NCBI GenBank assembly: GCA_029168955.1
Contig: JAPDOI010001156.1
Span: 124,001 to 188,000, forward strand
Length of the DNA: 64,000 nucleotides
Reading direction: 5' to 3'
From: Aplectana chamaeleonis
Taxonomy: Eukaryota; Nematoda; Chromadorea; Rhabditida; Cosmocercidae
A program made the position numbers and the translations under genes. Below are positions 27,601-39,344 of this stretch, piece after piece (position 1 is the first letter of the stretch; each line of letters starts with the position of its first letter). Under the pieces are notes generated by a model. The model saw only the letters and a list, made by a program, of their open reading frames with translations, did not search any database and was not told the DNA's origin.

Positions 27601-29949
27601 GCGCACTCTACCTTGGGTCCCGCACACTTTCTGCGGCCTCCTACTCACTTCAACTTGGATCCCGCACACTTTCTTTGGCGTCCGGCTCACTCTACCTTGG
27701 GTCCCACACACTTTCTACGGCGTCCGGCGCACTCTACCTTGGGTCCCGCACACTTTCTAAGGCGTCCTACTCACTTCCACTTGGGTCCCGCACACTTTCT
27801 TCGGCGTCCGGCGCACTCTACCTTGGGTCCCACACACTTTTAACGACGTCCGGCGCACTCCACCTTGGGTCCCGCACACTTTCTACGCGGCCGGCGCACT
27901 CTAGCTTGGGTCCCGCACACTTTCTACGGTGTCCGGCGCACTCTACCTTGGGTCCCACACACTTTCTACGGCGTCCGGCGCACTCTACCCTGGGCCCGCA
28001 CACTTTCTACGGCGTCCGGCGCACTCCCACTTGAGTCCCGCACACTTTCTATGGCGTCCCGCGCACTCCACCTTGGGTCCCGCACACTTTACTACGACGT
28101 CCGGCGCACTCGCATTTGGGTCCCGCACACTTTCTACGGCGTCCCGCGCACTCCCACTTGGGTCCCGCACACTTTCTATGGCGTCCCGCGCACTCCCACT
28201 TGGGTCACGCACACTTTCTACGTCGTCCGGCGCACTCTACCTTGGGTCCCACATACCTTCTACGGCGTCCGGAGCACTCTACCTCGGGGCCCACACACTT
28301 ACTACGGCGTTCGGCGCATTCCCTTTTGCTTCCCGCACACTTTCTACGGCATCCCGCGCACTCTACCTTGGGTCCCACACACTTTCTACCCCGTCCGGCG
28401 CACTCTACCGTGGCTCACGCACACCTTCTACGGCGTTTACGCACTTCCACTTGGGTCCCGCTCACTTTCTTCGGCTTCCTGCGCACTCCCACTTGGGTCC
28501 CGCACACTTTCTACGGCGTCCGGCGCACTCTACCTTGGGTCCCACACACTTTCTACGGCGTCCGGCGCACTCTACCTTGGATTCCGCACACTTTCTACGA
28601 CGTCCGGCGCACTCTACCTTGGGTCCCGCACACTTTCTACGGCGTCCGGCGCACTCTACCTTGGGTCCCACACACTTTCTACGTCGTCCGGCGCACTCTA
28701 CCTTGGGTCCCGCACACTTTCTACGTCGTCCGGCGCACTCTACCTTGGGTCCCACCCACTTTCTACGGCGTCCGGCGCCCTCTAACTTGGGTCCCGCACA
28801 CTTTCTGTGGCGTTCTGCGCACTCCCACTTGGGTTCCGCACACTTTCTTCGGCGTCCGGCGCACTCGCATTTGGGTCCCGCACACTTTCTACGGCGTCCT
28901 GTTCACTTTCACTTGGGTCCCGCACACTTTCTATGGCGTCCCGCGCACTCCCACTTGGGTCACGCACACTTTTCTACGGCGTCCGGCGCCCTCTACCTTG
29001 GGTCCCGCACACTTTCTACGGCGTCCGGCGCACTCTACCTTGGGTCCCACACACTTTCTACGGCGTCCGGCGCACTCTACCTTGGGTCCCACACACTTTC
29101 TACGGCGTCCGGCGCACTCTGCCTTGAGTCCCACACACTTTCTACGGCGTCCTGTGCCCTCCCCCTTGGGTCCCGCACACTTTCTCCGGCGTCCTGTGCA
29201 CTCCCACTTGGGTCCCGCACACTTTCTACGGCGTCCGGCGCACTCTACCTTGGGTCCCACACACTTTCTACGGCGTCCGGCGCACTCTACCTTGGGACCC
29301 GCACACATTCTACGGCGTCCGGCGCACTCTACCTTGGGTCCCACACACTTTCTACGTCGTCCGGCGCACTCTACCTTGGGTCCCACACACTTTCTACGGC
29401 GTCCGGCGCACTCTGCCTTGGGTCCCACACACTTTCTACGGCGTCCGGCGCACTCTACCTTGGGTCCCACACACTTTCTACGGCGTCCGGCGCACTCTAC
29501 CTTGGGACCCGCACACATTCTACGGCGTCCGGCGCACTCTACCTTGGGTCCCACACACTTCCTGCGGCGTCTTGCGCATTCCCACTTGAGTCCCGCACAC
29601 TGTCTACGGCGTCCGGCGCACTCTGCCTTGGGTCCCACCCACTTTCTACGGCGTCCGGCGCACTCTACCTTGGGTCACGCACACTTTCTATGGGCGTCCT
29701 ACTCACTTCCACTTGAGTCCCGCACACTTTCTTCGTCGTCCGGCGCACTCGCATTTGGGTCCCGCACACTTCCTATGGCGTCCCGCGCATTCCCACTTGA
29801 GTCCCGCACACGTTCTATGGCGTCGCGCGCACTCCCACTTGGGTCACGCACACTTTTCTACGGCGTCCGGCGCCCTCTACCTTGGGTCCCACACACTTTC
29901 TACGGCGTCCGGCGCACTCTACCTTGGGTCCCACACACTTTCTACGGCG

Positions 29950-32035
29950 TCCGGCGCACTCTACCTTGGGTCCCACACACTTTCTACGGCGTCCGGCGCA
30001 CTCTACCTTGGGTCCCACACACTTCCTGCGGCGTCTTGCGCATTCCCACTTGAGTCCCGCACACTTTCTACGGCGTCCGGCGCACTCTGCCTTGGGTCCC
30101 ACCCACTTTCTACGGCGTCCGGCGCACTCTACCTTGGGTCACGCACACTTTCTACGGCGTCCTACTCACTTCCACTTGAGTCCCGCACACTTTCTTCGTC
30201 GTCCGGCGCACTCTACCTTGGGTCCCACACACAATCTACGGCGTCCGGTGCACTCGCATTTGGGTCCCGCACACTTCCTACGGCGTCCCGCGCATTCCCA
30301 CTTGAGTCCCGCACCCTTTCTCTGGCGTCCCGCGCCCTCCCACTTGAGTCCCGCACACTTTCTACGGCGTACTGCGCACTCCCCCTTGAGTCCCGCACAC
30401 TTTCTATGGCGTCCCGCGCACTCCCACTTGGGTCACGCACACTTTACTACGACGTCCGGCGCACTCGCATTTGGGTCCCGCACACTTCCTACGGCGTCCC
30501 GCGCATTCCCACTTGAGTCCCGCACACTTTCTATGGCGTCCCGCGCACTCCCACTTGGGTCACGCACACTTTTCTACGGCGTCCGGCGCCCTCTACCTTG
30601 GCACCCACACACTTTCTACGGCGTCCGGCGCACTCTACCTTGGGTCCCGCACACTTTCTACGGCGTCCTACGCACTTCCACTTGAGTCCCTCACACTTTC
30701 TACGTCGTCCGGCGCACTCTACCTTGGGTCCCACACACATTCTACGGCGTCCGGCGCACTCTACCTTGGGTCCCACACACTTCCTGCGGCGTCCTGCGCA
30801 TTTCCACTTGAGTCCCGCACACTTTCTACGGCGTACTGCGCACTCCCAATTGGGTCCCGCACACATTCTTCGGCGTTTTGCGCAGTTCCACTTGGATCCC
30901 GCACGCTTCCTACAACGTCCGGCGCACTCGTATTTGGGTCCCGCACACTTCCTACGGCGTCCCGCGCATTCCCACTTGAGTCCCGCACACTTTCTATGGC
31001 GTCGCGCGCACTCCCACTTGGGTCACGCACACTTTTCTACGGCGTCCGGCGCCCTCTACCTTGGGTCCCACACACTTTCTACGGCGTCCGGCGCACTCTA
31101 CCTTGGGTCCCACACACTTTCTACGGCGTCCGGCGCACTCTACCTTGGGACCCGCACACTTTCTCCGGCGTCCTGTGCACTCCCACTTGGGTCCCGCACA
31201 CTTTCTCCGGCGTCCTGTGCACTCCCACTTGGGTCCCGCACACTTTCTACGGCGTCCGGCGCACTCTACCTTGGGTCCCACACACTTTCTACGGCGTCCG
31301 GCGCACCCTACCTTGGGACCCGCACACATTCTACGGCGTCCGGCGCACTCTACCTTGGGTCCCACACACTTTCTACGTCGTCCGGCGCACTCTACCTTGG
31401 GTCCCACACACTTTCTACGGCGTCCGGCGCACTCTGCCTTGGGTCCCACACACTTTCTACGGCGTCCGGCGCACTCTACCTTGGGTCACGCACACTTTCT
31501 ACGGCGTCCTACGCACTTCCACTTCAGTCCCGCACACTTTCTACGTCGTCCGGCGCACTCTACCTTGGGTCCCACACACAATCTACGGCGTCCGGCGCAC
31601 TCTACCTTGGGTCCCGCACACTTTCTACGGCGTCCTACGCACTTCCACTTGAGTCCCGCACACTTTCTACGTCGTCCGGCGCACTCTACCTCGGGTCCCA
31701 CACAGATTCTACGGCGTGCGGCGCAATCTACCTTGAGTCCCACACACTTCCTGCGGCGTCTTGTGCATTCCCACTTGAGTCCCGCACACTTTCTACGGCG
31801 TACTGCGCACTCCCACTTGAGTCCCGCACACTTTCTATGGCATCCCGCGCCCTCCCCCTTGGGTCACCCACCCTTTACTACGACGTCCGGCGCACTCGCA
31901 TTTGGGTCCCGCACACTTCCTACGGCGTCCCGCGCATTCCCACTTGAGTCCCGCACACTTTCTATGGCGTCCCGCGCACTCCCAATTGGGTCACGCACAC
32001 TTTTCTACGGCGTCCGGCGCCCTCTACCTTGGGTC
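29950..32035 (+). repeat. Satellite higher-order block, copy 1
   Basis: This block matches 32,853-34,812 almost unit for unit. The offset is 2,903 bp up to about 31,450 and 2,777 bp after it; the 126-bp difference equals three 42-bp units present only here (about 31,500-31,640). Rare variants, such as the ACTTTACTACGACGTCCGG module at 30,441 and 31,874, recur in the same order in both copies. It shows a recent segmental duplication inside the array. Confidence 0.85.
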
Positions 32036-32852
32036 CCGCACACTTTCTATGGCGTCCGGCGCCCTCTACCTTGGGTCCCGCACACTTTCTACGTCGTCCG
32101 GCGCACTCTACCTCGGGTCCCACACACTTTCTACGGCGTCCTACGCACTTCCACTTGGGTCCCACACACTTTCTACGGCGTCCGGCGCACTCTACCTTGG
32201 GTCCCGCACACTTTCTACGGCGTCCTACGCACTTCCACTTGGGTCCCGCACACTTTCTCCGGCGTCCTGCGCACTCCCACTTGGGTCCCGCACACTTTCT
32301 ACGGCGTCCGGCGCACTCTACCTTGGGTCCCGCACACTTTCTACGGCGTCCTACGCATTTCCACTTGAGTCCCGCACACTTTCTACGTCGTCCGGCGCAC
32401 TCTACCTTGGGTCCCACACACATTCTACGGCGTCCGGCGCACTCTACCTTGGGTCCCACACACTTTCTGCGGCGTCCCGCTCACTCCCACTTGGGTCCCG
32501 CACACTTTCTACGGCGTCCTGTTTACTTTCACTTGGGTCCCGCACACTTTCTATGGCGTCCCGCGCACTCCCACTTGGGTCCCGCACACTTTCTACGGCG
32601 TCCTACGCATTTCCACTTGAGTCCCGCACACTTTCTACGTCGTCCGGCGCACTCTACCTTGGGTCCCACACACATTCTACGGCGTCCGGCGCACTCTACC
32701 TTGGGTCCCACACACTTTCTGCGGCGTCTTGCGCATTCCCACTTGAGTCCCGCACACTTTCTCCGGCGTCCTGCGCACTCCCACTTGGGTCCCGCACACT
32801 TTCTACGGCGTCCTACGCATTTCCACTTGAGTCCCGCACACTTTCTACGTCG

Positions 32853-34812
32853 TCCGGCGCACTCTACCTTGGGTCCCACACACTTTCTACGGCGTCCGGC
32901 GCACTCTACCTTGGGTCCCACACACTTCCTGCGGCGTCTTGCGCATTCCCACTTGAGTCCCGCACACTTTCTACGGCGTCCGGCGCACTCTGCCTTGGGT
33001 CCCACCCACTTTCTACGGCGTCCGGCGCACTCTACCTTGGGTCACGCACACTTTCTACGGCGTCCTACTCACTTCCACTTGAGTCCCGCACACTTTCTTC
33101 GTCGTCCGGCGCACTCTACCTTGGGTCCCACACACAATCTACGGCGTCCGGTGCACTCGCATTTGGGTCCCGCACACTTCCTACGGCGTCCCGCGCATTC
33201 CCACTTGAGTCCCGCACACTTTCTATGGCGTCCCGCGCACTCCCACTTGAGTCCCGCACACTTTCTACGGCGTACTGCGCACTCCCACTTGAGTCCCGCA
33301 CACTTTCTATGGCGTCCCGCGCACTCCCACTTGGGTCACGCACACTTTACTACGACGTCCGGCGCACTCGCATTTGGGTCCCGCACACTTCCTACGGCGT
33401 CCCGCGCATTCCCACTTGAGTCCCGCACACTTTCTATGGCGTCCCGCGCACTCCCACTTGGGTCACGCACACTTTTCTACGGCGTCCGGCGCCCTCTACC
33501 TTGGCACCCACACACTTTCTACGGCGTCCGGCGCACTCTACCTTGGGTCCTGCACACTTTCTACGGCGTCCTACGCACTTCCACTTGAGTCCCTCACACT
33601 TTCTACGTCGTCCGGCGCACTCTACCTTGGGTCCCACACACATTCTACGGCGTCCGGCGCACTCTACCTTGGGTCCCACACACTTCCTGCGGCGTCCTGC
33701 GCATTTCCACTTGAGTCCCGCACACTTTCTACGGCGTACTGCGCACTCCCAATTGGGTCCCGCACACATTCTTCGGCGTTTTGCGCAGTTCCACTTGGAT
33801 CCCGCACGCTTCCTACAACGTCCGGCGCACTCGTATTTGGGTCCCGCACACTTCCTACGGCGTCCCGCGCATTCCCACTTGAGTCCCGCACACTTTCTAT
33901 GGCGTCGCGCGCACTCCCACTTGGGTCACGCACACTTTTCTACGGCGTCCGGCGCACTCTACCTTGGGTCCCACACACTTTCTACGGCGTCCGGCGCACT
34001 CTACCTTGGGTCCCACACACTTTCTACGGCGTCCGGCGCACTCTACCTTGGGCCCCGCCCCCTTCCTCCGGCGTCCTGTGCACTCCCACTTGGGTCCCGC
34101 ACACTTTCTCCGGCGTCCTGTGCACTCCCACTTGGGTCCCGCACACTTTCTACGGCGTCCGGCGCACTCTACCTTGGGTCCCACACACTTTCTACGGCGT
34201 CCGGCGCACTCTACCTTGGGACCCACGCACTTTCTACGGCGTCCGGCGCACTCTACCTTGGGTCCCACACACTTTCTACGTCGTCCGGCGCACTCTACCT
34301 TGGGTCCCACACACTTTCTACGGCGTCTGGCGCACTCTGCCTTGGGTCCCACACACTTTCTACGGCGTCCGGCGCACTCTACCTTGGGTCACGCACACTT
34401 TCTACGGCGTCCTACGCACTTCCACTTGAGTCCCGCACACTTTCTACGTCGTCCGGCGCACTCTACCTCGGGTCCCACACACATTCTACGGCGTCCGGCG
34501 CACTCTACCTTGAGTCCCACACACTTCCTGCGGCGTCTTGTGCATTCCCACTTGAGTCCCGCACACTTTCTACGGCGTACTGCGCACTCCCACTTGAGTC
34601 CCGCACACTTTCTATGGCATCCCGCGCACTCCCACTTGGGTCACGCACACTTTACTACGACGTCCGGCGCACTCGCATTTGGGTCCCGCACACTTCCTAC
34701 GGCGTCCCGCGCATTCCCACTTGAGTCCCGCACACTTTCTATGGCGTCCCGCGGACTCCCACTTGGGTCACGCACACTTTTCTACGGCGTCCGGCGCCCT
34801 CTACCTTGGGTC
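32853..34812 (+). repeat. Satellite higher-order block, copy 2
   Basis: Second copy of the block at 29,950-32,035, with the same order of rare unit variants (ACTTTACTACGACG modules at 33,344 and 34,651) and lacking three units of copy 1. Differences between copies are few by eye, so the duplication is young compared with the divergence among units. Confidence 0.85.
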
Positions 34813-35770
34813 CCACACACTTTCTACGGCGTCCGGCGCACTCTACCTTGGGTCCCACACACTTTCTACGACGTCCGGCGCACTCTACCTTGGGTCCCGC
34901 ACACTTTCTACGGCATCCTACGCACTTCCGCTTGGGTCCCACACACTTTCTATGGCGTCCGGCGCACTCTACCTTGGGCCCCGCACACTTTCTGAGGCGT
35001 CCTACGCACTTCCACTTGGGTCCCGCACACTTTCTTCGGCGTCCTGCGCACTCCCACTTGGGTCCCGCACACTTTCTACGGCGTCCGGCGCACTCTACCT
35101 TGGGTCCCGCACACTTTCTAAGGCGTCCTACGCACTTCCACTTGGGTCCCGCACACTTTCTCCGGCGTCCTGCGCACTCCCACTTGGGTCCCGCACACTT
35201 TCTACGGCGTCCTACGCACTTCCACTTGAGTCCCGCACACTTTCTACGTCGTCCGGCGCACTCTACCTTGGGTCCCACACACATTCTACGGCGTCCGGCG
35301 CACTCTACCTTGGGTCCCACACACTTTCTGCGGCGTCTTGCGCATTCCCACTTGAGTCCCGCACACTTTCTACGGCGTACTGCGCACTCCCACTTGAGTC
35401 CCGCACACTTTCTATGGCGTCCCGCGCACTCCCACTTGGGTCACGCACACTTTACTACGACGTCCGGCGCACTCGCATTTGGGTCCCGCACACTTCCTAC
35501 GGCATCCCGCGCATTCCCACTTGAAACCCGCACACTTTCTATGGCGTCCCGCGGACTCCCACTTGGGTCACGCACACTTTTCTACGGCGTCCGGCGCCCT
35601 CTACCTTGGGTCCCACACACTTTCTACGGCGTCCGGCGCACTCTACCTTGGGTCCCACGCACTTTCTACGACGTCCGGCGCACTCTGCCTTGGGTCCCGC
35701 TCACTTTCTACGGCATCCTACGCACTTCCGCTTGGGTCCCACACACTTTCTATGGCGTCCGGCGCACTCT
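34620..35770 (+). repeat. 800-bp local satellite duplication
   Basis: About 350 bp starting at 34,620 recurs at 35,420 with an offset of exactly 800 bp (for example TTTACTACGACG at 34,651 and 35,451, then the same series of unit variants). It is a further step of local amplification on top of the 2.9-kb block duplication. Confidence 0.75.
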
Positions 35771-36477
35771 ACCTTGGGTCACGCACACTTTCTACGTCGT
35801 CCGGCGCACTCTACCTTGGGTCCCGCACACATTCTACGGCGTCCTACGCACTTCCACTTGAGTCCCGCACACTTTCTACGCCGTCCGGCGCACTCTACCT
35901 TGGGTCCCACACACACTCTACGGCGTCCGGCGCACTCTACCTTGGGTCCCACACACTTCCTGTGGCGTCCTGCGCATTCCCACTTGAGTCCCGCACACTT
36001 TCTACGTCGTCCGGCGCACTCTACCTTGGGTCCCACACACTTTCTACGGCGTCCGGAGCACTCTACCTTGGCTCCCACACACATTATACGGCGTCCTACG
36101 CACTTCCACTTGGGTGTCGCACACTTTCTCCGGCGTCCTGCGCACTCCCACTTGGGTCCCACACACTTTCTACGGCGTCCGGCGCACTCTACCTTGGGTC
36201 CCACACACTTTCTTCGGCGTCCGGCGCACTCTACCTTGGATCCCGCACACTTTCTACGGCGTCCGGCGCACTCTACCTTGGGTCCCGCACACTTTCTACG
36301 TCGTCCGTCGCACTCTACCTTGGGTCCCACACGCTTTCTACGGCGTCCTACGCACTTCCACTTGGGTTCCGCACACTTTCTACGGCGCTCTGCGCGCTCT
36401 TGAGCCCGTACCCGTAAGGTCGCCCATCTTGAAAGTCAAGCCGAATAAACGGTCAATCAAACACACAGAGAAACCCA

Positions 36478-36605
36478 CACATACATACATACATACATAC
36501 ATACATACATACATACATACATACATACATACATACATACATACATACATACATACATACATACATACATACATACATACATACATACATACATACATAC
36601 ATACA

Positions 36606-36639
<34 letters not shown>

Positions 36640-36645
36640 CATACG
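36478..36645. repeat. (ACAT)n microsatellite
   Basis: Nearly perfect run of about 39 ACAT tetramers, ending with a short ATATATACATAC imperfection. It begins about 80 bp after the satellite edge. Confidence 0.98.
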
Positions 36646-36956
36646 GACACGCACACACAAATTTACCAAAATATATATAGTAGGAATGTATCTTTTTTAT
36701 CTTTTGTCTGTATCCTTTGTCGCAATTTTTCGTTTTCGTTATGACAATTTGCGAGGAACGGTATATAGCTTTGGGGATCTAAACGGCCAATTCTTGTTTA
36801 AACACCATGAAAAGTCTTAACACTGTGATAAGTATCACAACGTTGCTTGATATGATGGTTATCAACACGTGGCTTATTATGATGAACATGAACGGTGCGC
36901 TACTCCTTCGCAAAAATGCGTCGCACGCTTGTTACCGAGCGCTACTCGCTTTCCAA
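36646..36956. other. Non-coding spacer
   Basis: AT-rich unique-looking sequence. I see no gene, RNA or repeat beyond a short palindrome (GTGATAAGTATCAC at about 36,824). Confidence 0.5.
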
Positions 36957-37011
36957 AGCGCTATTCATACTCCTCAACGCCAGCACGGCACGCGGTAGTG
37001 GCGTTAGAATA
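36957..37011 (+). repeat. Small dispersed repeat, copy 1
   Basis: Begins AGCGCTATTCATACTCCTCA and continues into a CGCC/CACGGCACG-rich stretch ending GTGGCGTTAGA. The same start is found in two more copies within 1 kb. Confidence 0.6.
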
Positions 37012-37260
37012 CGGAAACTTTCTACGAGCGTGCCGCGCTTGCGAAGACTATGAATGCTTCAGCGGCGACGCCATGGCAGAGCGGGGGAAAGTGGGCCTGA
37101 ACTTTCCCAAACAGGCAAACTCTGTAGACGCGTTCACCATCACTATATCAGAGGATAGTAATGGAATTAATTATCATAAAACGCAATGGAATTTATGATG
37201 GAAGCGTCATGAAAATGATAAAAAGGCCGTCGCCGACATGGCGGAGCGGGCGTGGCGTCA

Positions 37261-37337
37261 GGCCATTCATACTCCACCACCACGCAGCGCGTCGCGCGCG
37301 TGCCACGCTTGCGTTGAGGAGTAGTATGAATAGCGCC
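37261..37337 (-). repeat. Small dispersed repeat, copy 2 (palindromic)
   Basis: Bounded by ATTCATACT (37,265) and its exact reverse complement AGTATGAAT (37,323), with a CG-rich centre (GCGCGTCGCGCGCGTGCC). The right half is the reverse complement of the start of the other two copies. Confidence 0.6.
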
Positions 37338-37345
37338 CAAAACTC

Positions 37346-37869
37346 TGGGCACGCTCCAAACAAAACGCTTCTCACTGCCGTTACTAATTCGCATAGTACA
37401 TTTCCTGTTGAGAGCTACGCACTGTCCACAAAGCGCGCTCGCCCCCCCCCCTCCAACGATGCGCTATCCCGATCTCAGTGACATAGCGCACGCTTCCCAT
37501 GTTACGCTAATCACCTTTAAGGACTCTGCGCACATTCTGAAAGAAACGCTACTTCTAAGAAAGCGCACACGCACTCAGCGGAGTACTGCTCATTTTCCAC
37601 GTTGCTGCATTGGCTGCTCGCTGAGCGCCTCCCACTTCTTATGGCTCGGTGCAGCCCTCCTGTGAAACGCTACCGTCATGACACGACACATTGTATCATG
37701 AAGCACTACACACTTGACGACGCGGCGAAATCCAATCGTGGTGACGCACAGATAAGTGAAAATTCTTCGATTTCTTTAACGTGGAGAAATTAGCATGATT
37801 GGTACACTTTCCGATCACACAAATTCGAGTTGATTCAACCTCGACACAGTCAGTATTTTTGCTGCTCAG
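37346..37869. other. Non-coding spacer rich in AGCGC/ACGCT motifs
   Basis: No convincing gene. Short motifs such as AACGCT, AGCGC and GCGCT recur irregularly, suggesting decayed copies of the neighbouring small repeat. A run of nine C lies near 37,441. Confidence 0.4.
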
Positions 37870-37922
37870 GCGCTACTCATACTACTCAACGCCAGCGTGT
37901 GACGCGCAGGCGTGGCGTTAGA
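37870..37922 (+). repeat. Small dispersed repeat, copy 3
   Basis: Starts GGCGCTACTCATACTACTCA and ends GTGGCGTTAGAG, matching copy 1 at 36,957-37,011 with substitutions. Confidence 0.6.
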
Positions 37923-37985
37923 GTTCTTTTTTCCTTTGCTACCGTGATGGTGAACGTTTGCGCAGAATTCGCATATTTGGAAAAG

Positions 37986-38391
37986 TTAAAGGCAGGGTGC
38001 GGGCAGAATCTCGATTTTGAAATTTCCCGCTGAATCGGTGCGCATGCTACAGGTAGTCCCGAAAGGCATGCGAAAACTGCGAAAAACCGGTAGTCTTCAA
38101 GTTATTCCAGCCGCTTCCGTCAACCGCTGTGTCAAGAAAGTCAGAAAAGTGTGGCCATCGTCCATATTTTAGCGGTCGTCCACGCATTCTTCAAAACTGC
38201 ATTGTAATTATCGGTCATTCCAGCTATGATTATCATGCTGTGAATACCGTAATCCCTGACTTTGAGGCTGTTTTCTTCAAAAATACAGACTTAGAGTTTG
38301 TGAAAATTCCAGACGGTGTCCAGGTAGGCCACCCCAATCTATCTAACCCGAGTTTCGGTGGTGTCAAAATTCGACCGGACCTCGCCTTTAA
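37986..38391 (+). mobile_element. TTAA-flanked MITE (family C)
   Basis: About 400 bp with imperfect terminal inverted repeats: the left end reads TTAAAGGCAGGGTGCGGGCA, and the right end, read inward on the other strand, TTAAAGGCGAGGTCCGGTCG. Both ends carry TTAA, consistent with a TTAA target duplication. No coding capacity. The right TTAA (38,388-38,391) is also the left TTAA of the next MITE. Confidence 0.65.
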
Positions 38392-38929
38392 AGGCAGTGG
38401 TCACGATGGAAAACGTTATTGAAGAAGCTACGAAAATCGGCTTAGATTGAAAACAACTGAAAAACTATGAAGTTAGCGCGGGAAAAAAACGGGCTGCAAT
38501 TAGAGTTTCTAGGGTCGCAGAGATGCCAGTACGTGCACACGTGCACAGCGCCGCCCAAACAGATCGCAGTCTCATGCCGAGCAGTCAAAACCATCGACAT
38601 TCAGAGAAAGGAATAAATGCGAATTTACCTAATTAAAAAAGTTGAACAATGGAAGCAACATCAGTCAATGTTTTTGACTAGATGAGTAATGCTCATTGAT
38701 TGAAATTCAATTTCAAGCCAGCTTAGGTTTTGGTATTAGAGATCATCGATGACGATGATGTGGGGTGGACTCGTCCGCCATCAAAAGACAAGAAAGTTCA
38801 GGCTTCAAATTTGGCCCGAAACGGCGGCTTTTTTGCGATTTTTCTTATAGGTCCTACTACTCTAAACCCACAAAAGGGTTTAGAGAGGAAAAGAAGACAA
38901 GCATATTTGGTCGCGACCACTGACTTTAA
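38388..38929 (+). mobile_element. TTAA-flanked MITE (family A), copy 1
   Basis: Terminal inverted repeats share AGRCAGTGGTC next to TTAA on both ends (left TTAA at 38,388-38,391, right at 38,926-38,929). The interior is non-coding and matches, in reverse orientation, the element at 58,236-58,792. It includes a CGTGCACACGTGCAC palindrome. A TTAA duplication is typical of piggyBac-type cut-and-paste transposases, but these termini do not let me assign a superfamily. Confidence 0.75.
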
Positions 38930-39344
38930 GATGTAGAAGGTCGAATGTGCAGCATCTCGTCAAAGGAGGCTGGCTCTTCGTCAGTCCTCTAGCACTATCT
39001 AACAAGAGGAAGAGACCCAAAGCTGAAGGCTCCAGCTCTAGAGATCCTTACACTCAAACATGCGCATTGGAAGCCTTGTAGTTCTGGAGAATTTTTTGTT
39101 CAAGGAAGACTAAATGAACTCTTTTAGAGGCATAGTACGCGTAGAAAACTTTTTTTTCATGTTTTTTGTATAGCTTGGCCTCTTGAGTGAACGAGAATGT
39201 CGAAAGAGCCTCTAAAGAAAATTCATCGATAAAGACTTATGAAGTAGATTCGAGAACCGAGCCAAAATCGTTTTTCAAGTTTTGCTGCATTCGAAGACCT
39301 GGTCACTGTTTTCCTGCAGTTGAAATTTTCCTGCACGCGGAGTT
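38930..39344. other. Non-coding spacer
   Basis: No gene seen. A stretch near 39,197 (TCGAAAGAGCCTCTAAAG) resembles the reverse complement of about 40,130-40,155 and may be an outer, decayed end of the following foldback. Confidence 0.4.

Larger units (their letters stand above)
8176..36400 (+). repeat. 42-bp GC-rich satellite array, right arm (forward orientation)
   Basis: About 28 kb of head-to-tail units of the same 42-bp satellite as the left arm, now in forward orientation, with core GGGTCCCRCACACTTTCTAC. Most units are exactly 42 bp; scattered ones are 41, 43 or other lengths. A recurrent 43-bp variant has an extra T (CACACTTTTCTACGG) and follows GGGTCACG; it marks starts of larger composite repeats (for example near 8,350, 23,755, 28,970, 29,850, 30,560, 31,020, 32,000, 33,460, 33,920, 34,770 and 35,570). 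The array stops within a unit near 36,400. Confidence 0.97.

Noticed and set aside
1..36400. Dozens of long open frames on both strands in the satellite as genes for 14-residue repeat proteins
   Set aside because: Unit length is a multiple of three and several frames have no stop. The frames change phase freely and none has a non-repeat domain or start region.
1..36400. CRISPR array
   Set aside because: Units are contiguous and similar throughout; there are no unique spacers, and the context is eukaryotic.
36380..36669. Open frames of YVCM/YIHT repeats over the ACAT run
   Set aside because: Simple translation of a tetranucleotide microsatellite.
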